Below, piece by piece: positions 16,472 to 23,671 of a DNA stretch of 64,000 nt (positions are counted from its first letter, which is position 1; every line of letters starts with the position of its first letter). The DNA is from Thalassobacillus_A hwangdonensis (GTDB lineage: Bacteria > Bacillota > Bacilli > Bacillales > Halobacillaceae): the NCBI RefSeq assembly GCF_042675915.1, contig NZ_JBHTKL010000005.1, forward strand, positions 1,116,001 to 1,180,000. The letters are read 5' to 3'. The notes beneath the pieces were generated by a model. The model saw nothing but the letters and a program-made list of their open reading frames with translations. It was not told the origin of the DNA and made no database searches. Position numbers and translations under genes: made by a program.

Positions 16472-16675
16472 ATGATGGAATTTCTGTATTTTCCGGAGGA
16501 TAAGACGGAATATATCCCTGCAGTATTATCGTTGATCCTGTTTGTAGCACTTGCAGCAATAGCGATGTACTTTTTTGTGAAAGTATCCAAAAAGCAGGAA
16601 AAACAGGCGGATGAACAAGTCAGGAAAATCAAGGAACAACAGAATAAAGAACAGTCCAACGTGCCAGGGGAATGA
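16472..16675 (+). CDS. Small membrane protein of unknown function
   Basis: A protein of about 67 residues with one transmembrane helix (about residues 15-38) followed by a charged coiled-coil-like tail rich in Lys, Gln and Glu (KKQEKQADEQVRKIKEQQNKEQ). I do not recognise the family. The frame opens at 16436, but a -10 box covers that codon. GGAAGTG lies 9 bases before ATG 16472, so I use that start; 16463 or 16475 are possible. It is followed by the hairpin GCCAGGGG-CCCTGGC with T-run at about 16660-16690. Confidence 0.6.
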   Translation: MMEFLYFPEDKTEYIPAVLSLILFVALAAIAMYFFVKVSKKQEKQADEQVRKIKEQQNKEQSNVPGE

Positions 16676-16691
16676 CCCTGGCATTTTTTTA
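16661..16691 (+). terminator. Terminator after the small membrane-protein gene
   Basis: GTGCCAGGGG and ACCCTGGCAT can pair around AATG, followed by TTTTTTT. The stem overlaps the stop codon. Confidence 0.7.
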
Positions 16692-16756
16692 CTTTACTAA
16701 TATAAAAAGGGAGATTTTTGGATAAGCTAGGGGGAAACGGAGAAAGGACGAATGTC

Positions 16757-17329
16757 ATGCACCCTAGACTATTGATGATTTGCGGCTTATTCCTGCTTCT
16801 GGCTGCATGTCAGAATGAAAGCCGTTCCTTTATTGAGGTAGGAATGTATAATCCCGACGGGGACATGATCGGGACTGCAAAGCTTACCGAAAAGCCGGAA
16901 GGTGTTCAAGTGAAGCTTAGTGTCGAAGGATTGGAACCTGGTCCACACGGAATCCACATCCACGAGTACCCGAAATGTGAAGGACCTGACTTTACAAGTG
17001 CAGGGAACCATTTTAATCCGACTGGAAAAATGCATGGGTTGATGAATGCAGAGGGAGCTCATATTGGTGATATGCCGAACGTAGAACCTGGTGAAACAGG
17101 TCTCGCTGAAGCCGAACTGATGGTGGCAGAAGCGACTTTGAAAGATGGTAAGAATTCACTTGTGAAGGGGGAAGGAACATCGATCGTCATCCATGCTGGA
17201 CCTGATGATGGGATGTCACAGCCTTCCGGGGATTCAGGAGAGAGGATTGCCTGTGGTGTGATCCAATTGAACAAAGATGGAGAACTGCCTACTGACCCGA
17301 CGGAACAAAACAAAAAGAAAGAAAAATAA
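16757..17329 (+). CDS. Cu/Zn superoxide dismutase family lipoprotein (YojM-type)
   Basis: A 190-residue lipoprotein. Signal peptide with lipobox LLAAC (Cys near residue 16). The rest is a sodC-type beta-barrel. The canonical metal ligands appear to be all present: GIHIHE (two His), GNHFNP, MHG, AHIGD and IVIHAG. B. subtilis YojM is reported to lack part of the copper set, so this copy looks better equipped for real dismutase activity at the cell surface; that is inference. ATG 16757 follows AAAGGACGAATGTC. Confidence 0.85.
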   Translation: MHPRLLMICGLFLLLAACQNESRSFIEVGMYNPDGDMIGTAKLTEKPEGVQVKLSVEGLEPGPHGIHIHEYPKCEGPDFTSAGNHFNPTGKMHGLMNAEGAHIGDMPNVEPGETGLAEAELMVAEATLKDGKNSLVKGEGTSIVIHAGPDDGMSQPSGDSGERIACGVIQLNKDGELPTDPTEQNKKKEK

Positions 17330-17358
17330 ACAAGAGCAGCCATATGGCTGCTCTTGTT
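17329..17358. terminator. Bidirectional terminator between the sod gene and patB
   Basis: A 13-bp perfect stem AACAAGAGCAGCC/GGCTGCTCTTGTT around ATAT, flanked by A- and T-rich bases. Confidence 0.85.
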
Positions 17359-17360
17359 CA

Positions 17361-18533
17361 TTATAGACGTTTGAACGCTTGTACGATGCGTTCTACACCA
17401 TCTTCTAATGTCTTGCGGGGACAGGCAAGATTCATGCGAAGAAAGCCTTCTCCGCCTTCTCCGAACCATTTGCCGTCATTCAACCCGACACGTGCTTCTG
17501 TCTCCATGTAATCCTTCAGCTTTTGATGGCTGAGGCCTGTACCGCTGAAATCGATCCACATCAAGTAGGTACCTTCCTGCCGAATCACCGTGACACCTTC
17601 CAGTTCTTTATGGAAACGTTCCGTCACATAGTCTCTATGGCTCTCAAGAGTTTCGTTGAGCTCTTCCAGCCACGCCTCACCATGCTGATAAGCAGCTTCC
17701 AACGCTGTCAAACCGAAGATGTTGAGCATTCCCATACCATTGTTCTTGAACTGCTCATCAAGCTGCTTTTTCTTTTCAGCATCAGCGGTGACGATATAGG
17801 AAGCCTGCAGACCTGCCAAATTAAATGTTTTCGTCGGAGATAGGCATGTAATTGTCTGTTTGTTGATGCGATCGGATAACGTAGCGATCGGTACGTGCTT
17901 ATGGCCAGGCAGGATGATATCAGCATGGATCTCATCTGAAAAGATGACTACATCATGCTTGAGACAAATATCTGCCATCCGCTGCAATTCTTCTTCTGTC
18001 CACACTCTTCCTACCGGATTATGCGGATTACATAGAATGAATGCTTTCACATCGTTGGATACGATTTTCTCCTCAAAATCTTCAAAGTCGATTTCATAGC
18101 TTGTATCATTCCGCTTCAATTCGTTTGTGACCAGTTTACGGTTGTGGCGCTTGATCACATCGAAAAATGGCGCATAAACGGGTGTCTGGATGAGTACGCC
18201 ATCGTTTTCCTCAGTAAATGCCTGGATCATCATGTACAGGCTTGGCACGACCCCCGGACTATAGGAAATCCATTCTGTGTCGATGTCCCAGCCATGTCTT
18301 CGATTCAGCCAGTTCTGAATCGTAGTATGGACTTCATCATCCGGCAGGGTGTAACCGAAAATTCCATGCTGCGCTCGTTCAGAGATGGCATCGAGCACAG
18401 GCTGTGGCGATTTGAAATCCATATCCGCCACCCACATCGGAAGGATATCCTCCCCTGTGAACAACAATTTGCTTCGATCCCACTTGACGGAGCGTGTTCC
18501 TGTACGGTCCGTCACTTCTTCAAAACGACTCAT
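17361..18533 (-). CDS. patB: PLP-dependent C-S lyase, MalY/PatB type
   Basis: A 390-residue fold-type I PLP enzyme that cleaves the carbon-sulfur bond of cystathionine-like substrates (cysteine S-conjugate beta-lyase). The N-terminal LPMWVADMDFKSP is diagnostic of MalY/PatB. NPHNPVGRVW and DEIHADI frame the cofactor pocket, and the PLP lysine is in SPTKTFNLAGLQ. PatB lies near kinB-kapB in B. subtilis, matching kapB here. The start at 18533 follows GGAGTGATTCG. Confidence 0.88.
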   Translation of the reverse strand: MSRFEEVTDRTGTRSVKWDRSKLLFTGEDILPMWVADMDFKSPQPVLDAISERAQHGIFGYTLPDDEVHTTIQNWLNRRHGWDIDTEWISYSPGVVPSLYMMIQAFTEENDGVLIQTPVYAPFFDVIKRHNRKLVTNELKRNDTSYEIDFEDFEEKIVSNDVKAFILCNPHNPVGRVWTEEELQRMADICLKHDVVIFSDEIHADIILPGHKHVPIATLSDRINKQTITCLSPTKTFNLAGLQASYIVTADAEKKKQLDEQFKNNGMGMLNIFGLTALEAAYQHGEAWLEELNETLESHRDYVTERFHKELEGVTVIRQEGTYLMWIDFSGTGLSHQKLKDYMETEARVGLNDGKWFGEGGEGFLRMNLACPRKTLEDGVERIVQAFKRL

Positions 18534-18732
18534 CGAATCACTCCTGACAATAATTTCACTTTACAAGTATCATATCGAAAGCATTTCAAAATGAGAAATA
18601 AGCTGTTTGTAGATTGCTGATTCTGATTAAAGTTTGGCGTTTTCTGATTGATTGGGCTGCTTTTCTAATTAAAATCTCTCGATTACTGCTTAAATATAAG
18701 GATATTCAAATCAAATCTACTTATTTTCCACA

Positions 18733-18764
18733 TAAAAAAAGCAAAGCGGACGTTCGCTTTGCTT
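18733..18764 (-). terminator. Leftward-oriented terminator with no gene in front
   Basis: GCAAAGCG (741-748 of this kilobase) pairs with CGCTTTGC (755-762); the AAAAAAA run on the left makes a U-tract only for minus-strand transcription. No minus-strand gene lies to its right before the sigma factor gene. The remaining 447-base patB-sigma gap is A/T-rich without a gene. Confidence 0.65.
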
Positions 18765-18915
18765 AACAGGGGGAATACGAGAAAGTCTTACGATACTACA
18801 TATTGCCACTTTGGATATAAAATAAACCACTTTTTTTAGAAAAAAATTCTTTTTGTCAAAAAAGATGATAAAACACGGGAAGTGGGATTGTTAGAAAATG
18901 TTTTTTTCTTTATTC

Positions 18916-18942
18916 TGAAACAAAACAGTAAAACAGTGCGTT
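18916..18942 (+). promoter_or_regulatory. ECF-type promoter upstream of the sigma factor gene
   Basis: TGAAAC (18916-18921), 17 bases, then CGTT (18939-18942). This is the layout of promoters used by extracytoplasmic-function sigma factors (GAAAC -35, CGT -10). The expected start of transcription at about 18950 leaves a 30-base leader with AGGAGG before ATG 18981. Autoregulation is the usual arrangement for this class. Confidence 0.6.
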
Positions 18943-18980
18943 ACATATGCAGAACCGGTTCAAGTACAGGAGGGCAAGGG

Positions 18981-19538
18981 ATGGATGAGGTGAATATGAT
19001 CAAGCGAGTCAAGGATGGCGACCATGAAGCGTTCCGTTTTCTAATGCAGCGATATAAATCGACAGTAGAAAAGTTCGCTTTCCAATTTGGTCTGCTTCCG
19101 GATGAAGTACAGGATGTCACACAGGAAGTTTTTCTGAAAGTATATAATAATATCTCCAAATATGAAGGTGGGAAGTTTTCGACGTGGATCTATCAAATCT
19201 GTCTGAACGTAACGCGGGATTATTTCCGAAAACAGCAGCGTGAACGTCGAAAATGGAAAAAAGCTCAACGTGATGCCGAAGTCACCTTTCGGGAAGAGAC
19301 TGCAAAATACTTTTCCAGCGAAGAAAAAGCAGAGATGCATGGGTTCATAAGAGGACTGAATGAAAAATATCGTACGCCGATCATACTGTATTACTTTCAC
19401 GAGATGAGCTATGAAGAGATTGCGGAGGCGACAAAAGTAAGCTTGTCCGCAGTGAAATCAAGGATTCATCGAGCAAAGGCGAAATTGAAAACAGCTTATG
19501 AAAATTCTCCAGTAGAGGAGGTACGAAATCATGGCTGA
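18981..19538 (+). CDS. ECF-family RNA polymerase sigma factor
   Basis: A 185-residue group IV sigma factor. Region 2 (about residues 15-85) shows DVTQEVFLKVYNNI and FSTWIYQICLNV; region 4 (about 125-175) shows MSYEEIAEATKVSLSAVKSRIHRAK. ATG 18981 follows AGGAGG by 7 bases. A frame runs back to 18882 but would start inside the ECF promoter. It overlaps the next gene by 8 bases, pointing to coupled translation with an anti-sigma factor. I cannot assign it to a named B. subtilis sigma; it resembles none clearly enough. Confidence 0.9.
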   Translation: MDEVNMIKRVKDGDHEAFRFLMQRYKSTVEKFAFQFGLLPDEVQDVTQEVFLKVYNNISKYEGGKFSTWIYQICLNVTRDYFRKQQRERRKWKKAQRDAEVTFREETAKYFSSEEKAEMHGFIRGLNEKYRTPIILYYFHEMSYEEIAEATKVSLSAVKSRIHRAKAKLKTAYENSPVEEVRNHG

Positions 19539-21210
19539 GAAGAAATTCGAAGAACTGATGAAATCGATGAAATGCGATTATGACAATGTGTCAATCGAGA
19601 CCGATGAAGATAAAATTATGGATCGTCTCCCATCGAAAAGAAAACGGCCAACATGGATTAGAGCCCTATCTTATGGGAGTGCACTTGCAGCGGCGGCAGC
19701 TTTGTTTATCATTCTTTCACTTGGATATATAAATGAGGATGCCAGTAAACAGGGTGATGAAGTGCAAAATCAAGAAGTTCCAGGAAGTCTGATTGAGACC
19801 TTTGATAAGAATAAGGAGCGTTTCGAGAAGTCTTTAGGTGTTGGCGATGCCTCTGAGTTTGAAGAGGTGAAGCAGGCGAAGCGGATAGTAGAAGTGAATA
19901 AGGGTGAAGAGGACCCGGAGAAAATAGAAGACGCTCAGCTTGCGATCATCGAATGGTTCCAGACGCCTGAAATGGAACTGAAGATTGCAGTGGATAACGC
20001 AGATGGGCGGTCAGATACCTCATTTGCATTCAGTCTGAGGGATGTCACTAGCAAGCTGGAAATTTTCAAACCTTCGATGCAAGCTTATTGGGAGCGGGTA
20101 GTAAGCAGTGAGGGAGGGCTTAGTCAGCAGGAGAGCGAAACCATCATTGAAGCTTTAAATAATGGTGAAGACTACAGGCCTTCAAAGGAAATCAACCATG
20201 CATTGAATGTTCTGGAAAAGCAAGGGTACACACTAGTTCCGAGCCTTGGAAAGGATATTAAGCTCTTGGTGATGATCAACCACGACTGGATATTGGAGAA
20301 GCTTGATGACTCGTTGATTACTGAAGAACTCAAATCTTATTACGATATTCAAGATGAACTTGAGGTACTATATGCCTCACAGGATGCTGATGAATCTCAT
20401 TCATGGATGGATAGTCAGTTCGTGCTTCTTCAAATTGAAGAGCACTTGGAGAAATACAACAAGGATGACCCCTATCATCAGCAAGCGATTCTGACGGGTG
20501 AAGCTGGAAGGGTGCTTAGTATCTTTGTAAGTGCTGGTGTGAATGTGGGAGAAGAAATTCCTGCAGAAGCGGAAGGGGTTTTCGAGGACTTTCTGGATGA
20601 AAATCAGACGTCTAAATTCTACGGACTGGTCAATACAGCGTTACAGACGTATGAAGAAAATGACTGGCGAAGAGAAGGTTTTGAAATTTACGGTCAACTT
20701 ATTGATATGATGTACCGTGATTATGATCCTGAAAACCAGCCACAGTTCCCGTACGATAGAATCCGTGATAATATAGCGTTGATTCCTCAGGGGGAGTTGC
20801 AAGACGTTTATGAGAACTATAGCCAGTCACAAAACGACCTTCTTCTGGAAGGATTGTCAGCATACGACGTTATGCGCCTTTACATGATGGCATCCGACGA
20901 AGATGATTTTGAAACGGTATATGCGCTGACGATGAAACAGGACAATTATGGATACCCTGAAGACAAAGAGCAATGGCGTGAAGAGTTCCTTGGCTTTGAC
21001 AATGCGCATAAATATTTAAATTTGGAGCACGACACTGGTTATGTGCTCGAATATATAGATGAAGGGCCGGAAGATGTAGAGCCGAATAATCCGGAAAAAA
21101 GATTTACTTTCCTCAATGAGAACGGAGAAGTGGTGACAGGTGGCCTTGCTTTCCGCATGGTCCAGCGCGAAGATGGGGTGTGGAAAGTTCCCCATATGTC
21201 CATGCAGTAA
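19531..21210 (+). CDS. Large membrane protein, probable anti-sigma factor with a ~490-residue outer domain
   Basis: A 559-residue protein. About 45 cytoplasmic residues (charged, one Cys) precede one transmembrane helix (about 46-66, ALAAAAALFIILSLGYI), leaving about 490 residues outside. The position, 8-base overlap with the sigma gene and one-helix layout are those of an anti-sigma factor. Most ECF partners in Bacillus are 100-370 residues, so this one is unusually long. The outer part is acidic and helical; the last 110 residues end in strands (RFTFLNENGEVV, FRMVQREDGVWKV) like an NTF2-type fold. I recognise no named domain. Confidence 0.65.
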   Translation: MAEKKFEELMKSMKCDYDNVSIETDEDKIMDRLPSKRKRPTWIRALSYGSALAAAAALFIILSLGYINEDASKQGDEVQNQEVPGSLIETFDKNKERFEKSLGVGDASEFEEVKQAKRIVEVNKGEEDPEKIEDAQLAIIEWFQTPEMELKIAVDNADGRSDTSFAFSLRDVTSKLEIFKPSMQAYWERVVSSEGGLSQQESETIIEALNNGEDYRPSKEINHALNVLEKQGYTLVPSLGKDIKLLVMINHDWILEKLDDSLITEELKSYYDIQDELEVLYASQDADESHSWMDSQFVLLQIEEHLEKYNKDDPYHQQAILTGEAGRVLSIFVSAGVNVGEEIPAEAEGVFEDFLDENQTSKFYGLVNTALQTYEENDWRREGFEIYGQLIDMMYRDYDPENQPQFPYDRIRDNIALIPQGELQDVYENYSQSQNDLLLEGLSAYDVMRLYMMASDEDDFETVYALTMKQDNYGYPEDKEQWREEFLGFDNAHKYLNLEHDTGYVLEYIDEGPEDVEPNNPEKRFTFLNENGEVVTGGLAFRMVQREDGVWKVPHMSMQ

Positions 21211-21301
21211 CCTTAAATATCTTTGCTATAATACAACTTTTATGGTAGAATCAATAATTGCGTAAAAAGTTACGAATAATATAAATCAGGAGTTGTATAG
21301 C

Positions 21302-21700
21302 ATGGCAGAGAAGTTCGAAGTAGGTCAAGTTCTAGAAGGTAAAGTTACTGGTATTCAACCATACGGTGCATTCGTTGCCCTTGATGATCAAGTCCAAGGC
21401 TTGGTTCATATTTCAGAAGTCACTCACGGATTCGTTAAAGATATCAATGAGCACCTTTCTGAAGGAGATGAAGTTAAGGTCAAGATCCTTAACATCGACG
21501 AGAAAAGCAACAAGTATTCCCTTTCTATCCGTGCGACTCAGGAAGCACCGAAGAAAGAAGCTCGCCGTCCACGCAAGCCACAAGCTCAAAAGCAGCAGGT
21601 TCAGCAAGATAACAGTGCTGGCTTCAACACTTTGAAAGATAAGCTTGAAGAGTGGATCGAGCAGTCTGAAGACCGCGCGAGCACTTACCGTAACAACTAA
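21302..21700 (+). CDS. yugI: S1 domain RNA-binding protein (YugI, general stress protein 13)
   Basis: A 132-residue protein with one S1 domain (about residues 6-75; GQVLEGKVTGIQPYGAFVAL, GLVHISEV). The C-terminal 55 residues are basic and then acidic, a flexible tail. YugI is a ribosome-associated stress protein in B. subtilis. ATG 21302 follows CAGGAG by 9 bases. The gene is single, followed by a terminator. Confidence 0.92.
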   Translation: MAEKFEVGQVLEGKVTGIQPYGAFVALDDQVQGLVHISEVTHGFVKDINEHLSEGDEVKVKILNIDEKSNKYSLSIRATQEAPKKEARRPRKPQAQKQQVQQDNSAGFNTLKDKLEEWIEQSEDRASTYRNN

Positions 21701-21712
21701 TTTGATCCTAAA

Positions 21713-21746
21713 GAAAAGCCCGAGCCTGCATAGGCCCGGGCTTTTC
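21713..21746 (+). terminator. Terminator after yugI
   Basis: AGAAAAGCCCG pairs with CGGGCTTTTCT around a loop with an inner GCC/GGC, T-run included in the stem. Confidence 0.85.
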
Positions 21747-21756
21747 TGTGTTCTAT

Positions 21757-21822
21757 AGAGGGACAGCACTCCATCGCGTTAAAGCGGTGGGGGACTGTCC
21801 CTCATTGCTTTACAGCGGTGAA
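21757..21822. repeat. GGGACAG hairpin repeat, copy 2
   Basis: GAGGGACAG and CTGTCCCTC pair around a loop containing CCATCGCGTTAAAGCGGTGG. The same blocks (ATCGCGTTAAAGCG, GGGACTGTCCC, TTGCTTTA) occur in copy 1 at 9142-9236. It ends just before the yuzA stop codon. Confidence 0.7.
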
Positions 21823-21824
21823 GC

Positions 21825-22058
21825 TTATGTGGTTGGTTCTGTGCGGTCAGCGTATTCTCTATCTGGTTTGAATAGCAGGGAAATGGCAATGACTCCACTG
21901 ATTCCAACCAGTGTATAGATGATTCGTGCGAATGCGCCGCTTTGCTCTCCGCCGCCGAATAGTCCTGCGACTAGATCGTACTGGAATAGTCCGATCAAGC
22001 CCCAGTTCACAGCGCCGATGATGACTAGTGTCAAAGCAATCCGTTGAATCAGGTTCAT
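21825..22058 (-). CDS. yuzA: DUF378 small membrane protein (YuzA-type)
   Basis: A 77-residue DUF378 protein with two transmembrane helices (about 6-28 and 45-64). The family motif IGAVNWGLIGLFQYDLVA is clear. The function is unknown. GGAGGTAATCACAC lies before the ATG at 22058. It is divergent from yugJ; the 146 bases between them are A/T-rich. Confidence 0.88.
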   Translation of the reverse strand: MNLIQRIALTLVIIGAVNWGLIGLFQYDLVAGLFGGGEQSGAFARIIYTLVGISGVIAISLLFKPDREYADRTEPTT

Positions 22059-22204
22059 GTGTGATTACCTCCATTAATAGTAAGATGATGTTCGCGTTTA
22101 GCATCACACATTTTCCAAATAATATACATGAAGCTGATGTTTTGAGTGAGCAGCTGATTTCATCCATAATAAGTGATGTATTGCATCGAAAGGAGAGACG
22201 ACGA

Positions 22205-23371
22205 ATGGACACATTTACTTTTCAAAATCCGACTAAACTTATTTTTGGAAAAGATACATTGACGAAACTTCCAGAAGAAATCCCGGCGGGTACGAAGCGT
22301 GCCTTGATGGTGTATGGAGGCGGAAGTATTAAGAAGAACGGCATTTATGACCGTGTACTGGCTCAGTTCGAGAAAGCCGGTGTAGAAGTCTTTGAACTTG
22401 GTGGTGTCGAACCGAACCCTAAACTTTCCACAGTGAAAGAAGGAGCGAAAATATGCAAAGAAGAACAGGTCGACTTCATCTTAGCGGTTGGTGGCGGAAG
22501 CGTCATCGATGCCACAAAAACAATTGCAGCAGCAGCGAAGTATGACGGAGATCCCTGGGACCTGGTAACGAAGAAAGCTACACCGGATGGAGTACTTCCA
22601 TTTGGAACTGTATTGACATTGGCTGCTACAGGTTCAGAAATGAACGCAGGTGCGGTCATCACGAATTGGGAGACGAATGAGAAGTATGGCTGGGGCTATT
22701 CACCATACACTTATCCTGCATTTTCCATCCTGGATCCTGCACACACGGTGTCAGTGCCAAGAGATCAGACGGTGTACGGCATCGTAGACATGATGACGCA
22801 TTTGATGGAACAGTATTTCCATAATCCTACGAATTCGCCTGTCCAGGATGAAATGATTGAAGGTGTGTTGCGCAGCGTCATTGAAACGGCTCCGAAACTG
22901 CTGGATGACCTAGCATCCTTTGAACATCGTGAAACAATCCTGTATGCAGGAACAATTGCGTTGAATGGGATGCTGCAAATGGGCTATCGTGGAGACTGGG
23001 CTTCCCACAATATCGAGCATGCGGTATCAGCAGTTTATGATATCCCACACGCAGGAGGTCTTGCTATTCTGTTCCCTAACTGGATGAAGTACAATGTCGA
23101 GCAAGATGCAGCGAGATTCAAGCGCTTCGCTGTAAAGGTGTTCGGTGTGGATGCAGCTGGTAAATCAGATGAGGAAGTCGCCCAGGAAGGGATCGCTGCC
23201 CTTCGCAGCTTCTGGTCTTCAATAGGAGCGCCGGAACGACTGAATGACTACAACATTGGATTGGATAAATTTGATGTGATCGTCGACCGTGCGATGCGCC
23301 GTGGTAAATTCGGTAATTTCCGCCAGCTTGACTCCATTGATGTTGAAAAAATCCTGCACATGTCTAAATGA
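22205..23371 (+). CDS. yugJ: Iron-containing alcohol dehydrogenase (YugJ-type, butanol dehydrogenase-like)
   Basis: A 388-residue group III alcohol dehydrogenase that reduces aldehydes with NAD(P)H. The nucleotide loop GGGSVIDATK lies near residue 95. The metal ligands are in DMMTHLMEQY (Asp, His) and SHNIEHAVSAVYDIPHAGG (two His). ATG 22205 follows AAAGGAGAGACGACGA; a frame reaching back to 22028 overlaps yuzA and has no ribosome site. The physiological substrate is not evident. Confidence 0.93.
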   Translation: MDTFTFQNPTKLIFGKDTLTKLPEEIPAGTKRALMVYGGGSIKKNGIYDRVLAQFEKAGVEVFELGGVEPNPKLSTVKEGAKICKEEQVDFILAVGGGSVIDATKTIAAAAKYDGDPWDLVTKKATPDGVLPFGTVLTLAATGSEMNAGAVITNWETNEKYGWGYSPYTYPAFSILDPAHTVSVPRDQTVYGIVDMMTHLMEQYFHNPTNSPVQDEMIEGVLRSVIETAPKLLDDLASFEHRETILYAGTIALNGMLQMGYRGDWASHNIEHAVSAVYDIPHAGGLAILFPNWMKYNVEQDAARFKRFAVKVFGVDAAGKSDEEVAQEGIAALRSFWSSIGAPERLNDYNIGLDKFDVIVDRAMRRGKFGNFRQLDSIDVEKILHMSK

Positions 23372-23377
23372 TTGGAT

Positions 23378-23407
23378 GACCGCCCTGGATTCTGGGGTGG
23401 TCTTTTT
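23378..23407 (+). terminator. Terminator after yugJ
   Basis: GACCGCCC pairs with GGGTGGTC (one G-U) around TGGATTCTG, followed by TTTTT. Confidence 0.85.
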
Positions 23408-23414
23408 GTGTGTT

Positions 23415-23525
23415 CGCTCATAAAATCTGATTTTCGCTTATAAATCTCAGTTATCGCTCATAAATTCGAAATTCCGCTCACAAACGTACGAAAATCGCCC
23501 ATAAATCCAGAATTCCGCTCACAAA
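23415..23525. repeat. Tandem array, six units of 20-21 bp
   Basis: The 10-base core CGCTCATAAA (variants CGCTTATAAA, CGCTCACAAA, CGCCCATAAA) recurs at 23415, 23435, 23455, 23475, 23496 and 23516, a period of 20, 20, 20, 21, 20. The intervening 10-11 bases differ from unit to unit. It fills the 300-base gap between yugJ and pgi. The function is unknown; similar short cores are familiar in Bacillaceae intergenic regions. Confidence 0.8.
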
Positions 23526-23671
23526 TCCCACGCACCCCGTAATAACCCCCATAACAATCGAATTTCAGATGTATCCGTTTACATTCATCCGCTTGCTTGA
23601 TTTGTCCGTCCGGTTTCGATAAAGTGAAAATGGCTTATAGAAAAATTAAGTACGGAAGTGGAGGAAATACG

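Noticed and set aside
18882..18980. 33-codon upstream extension of the sigma factor
   Set aside because: It covers the ECF promoter; AGGAGG is 7 bases before ATG 18981, which gives the normal protein start.
22028..22204. 59-codon upstream extension of yugJ
   Set aside because: It overlaps the start of divergent yuzA and contains no ribosome site; AAAGGAG lies right before ATG 22205.
23415..23525. Possible CRISPR array
   Set aside because: The conserved unit is only 10 bases and the spacing is 20-21 bases, far shorter than any CRISPR repeat-spacer pair, and there are no cas genes.
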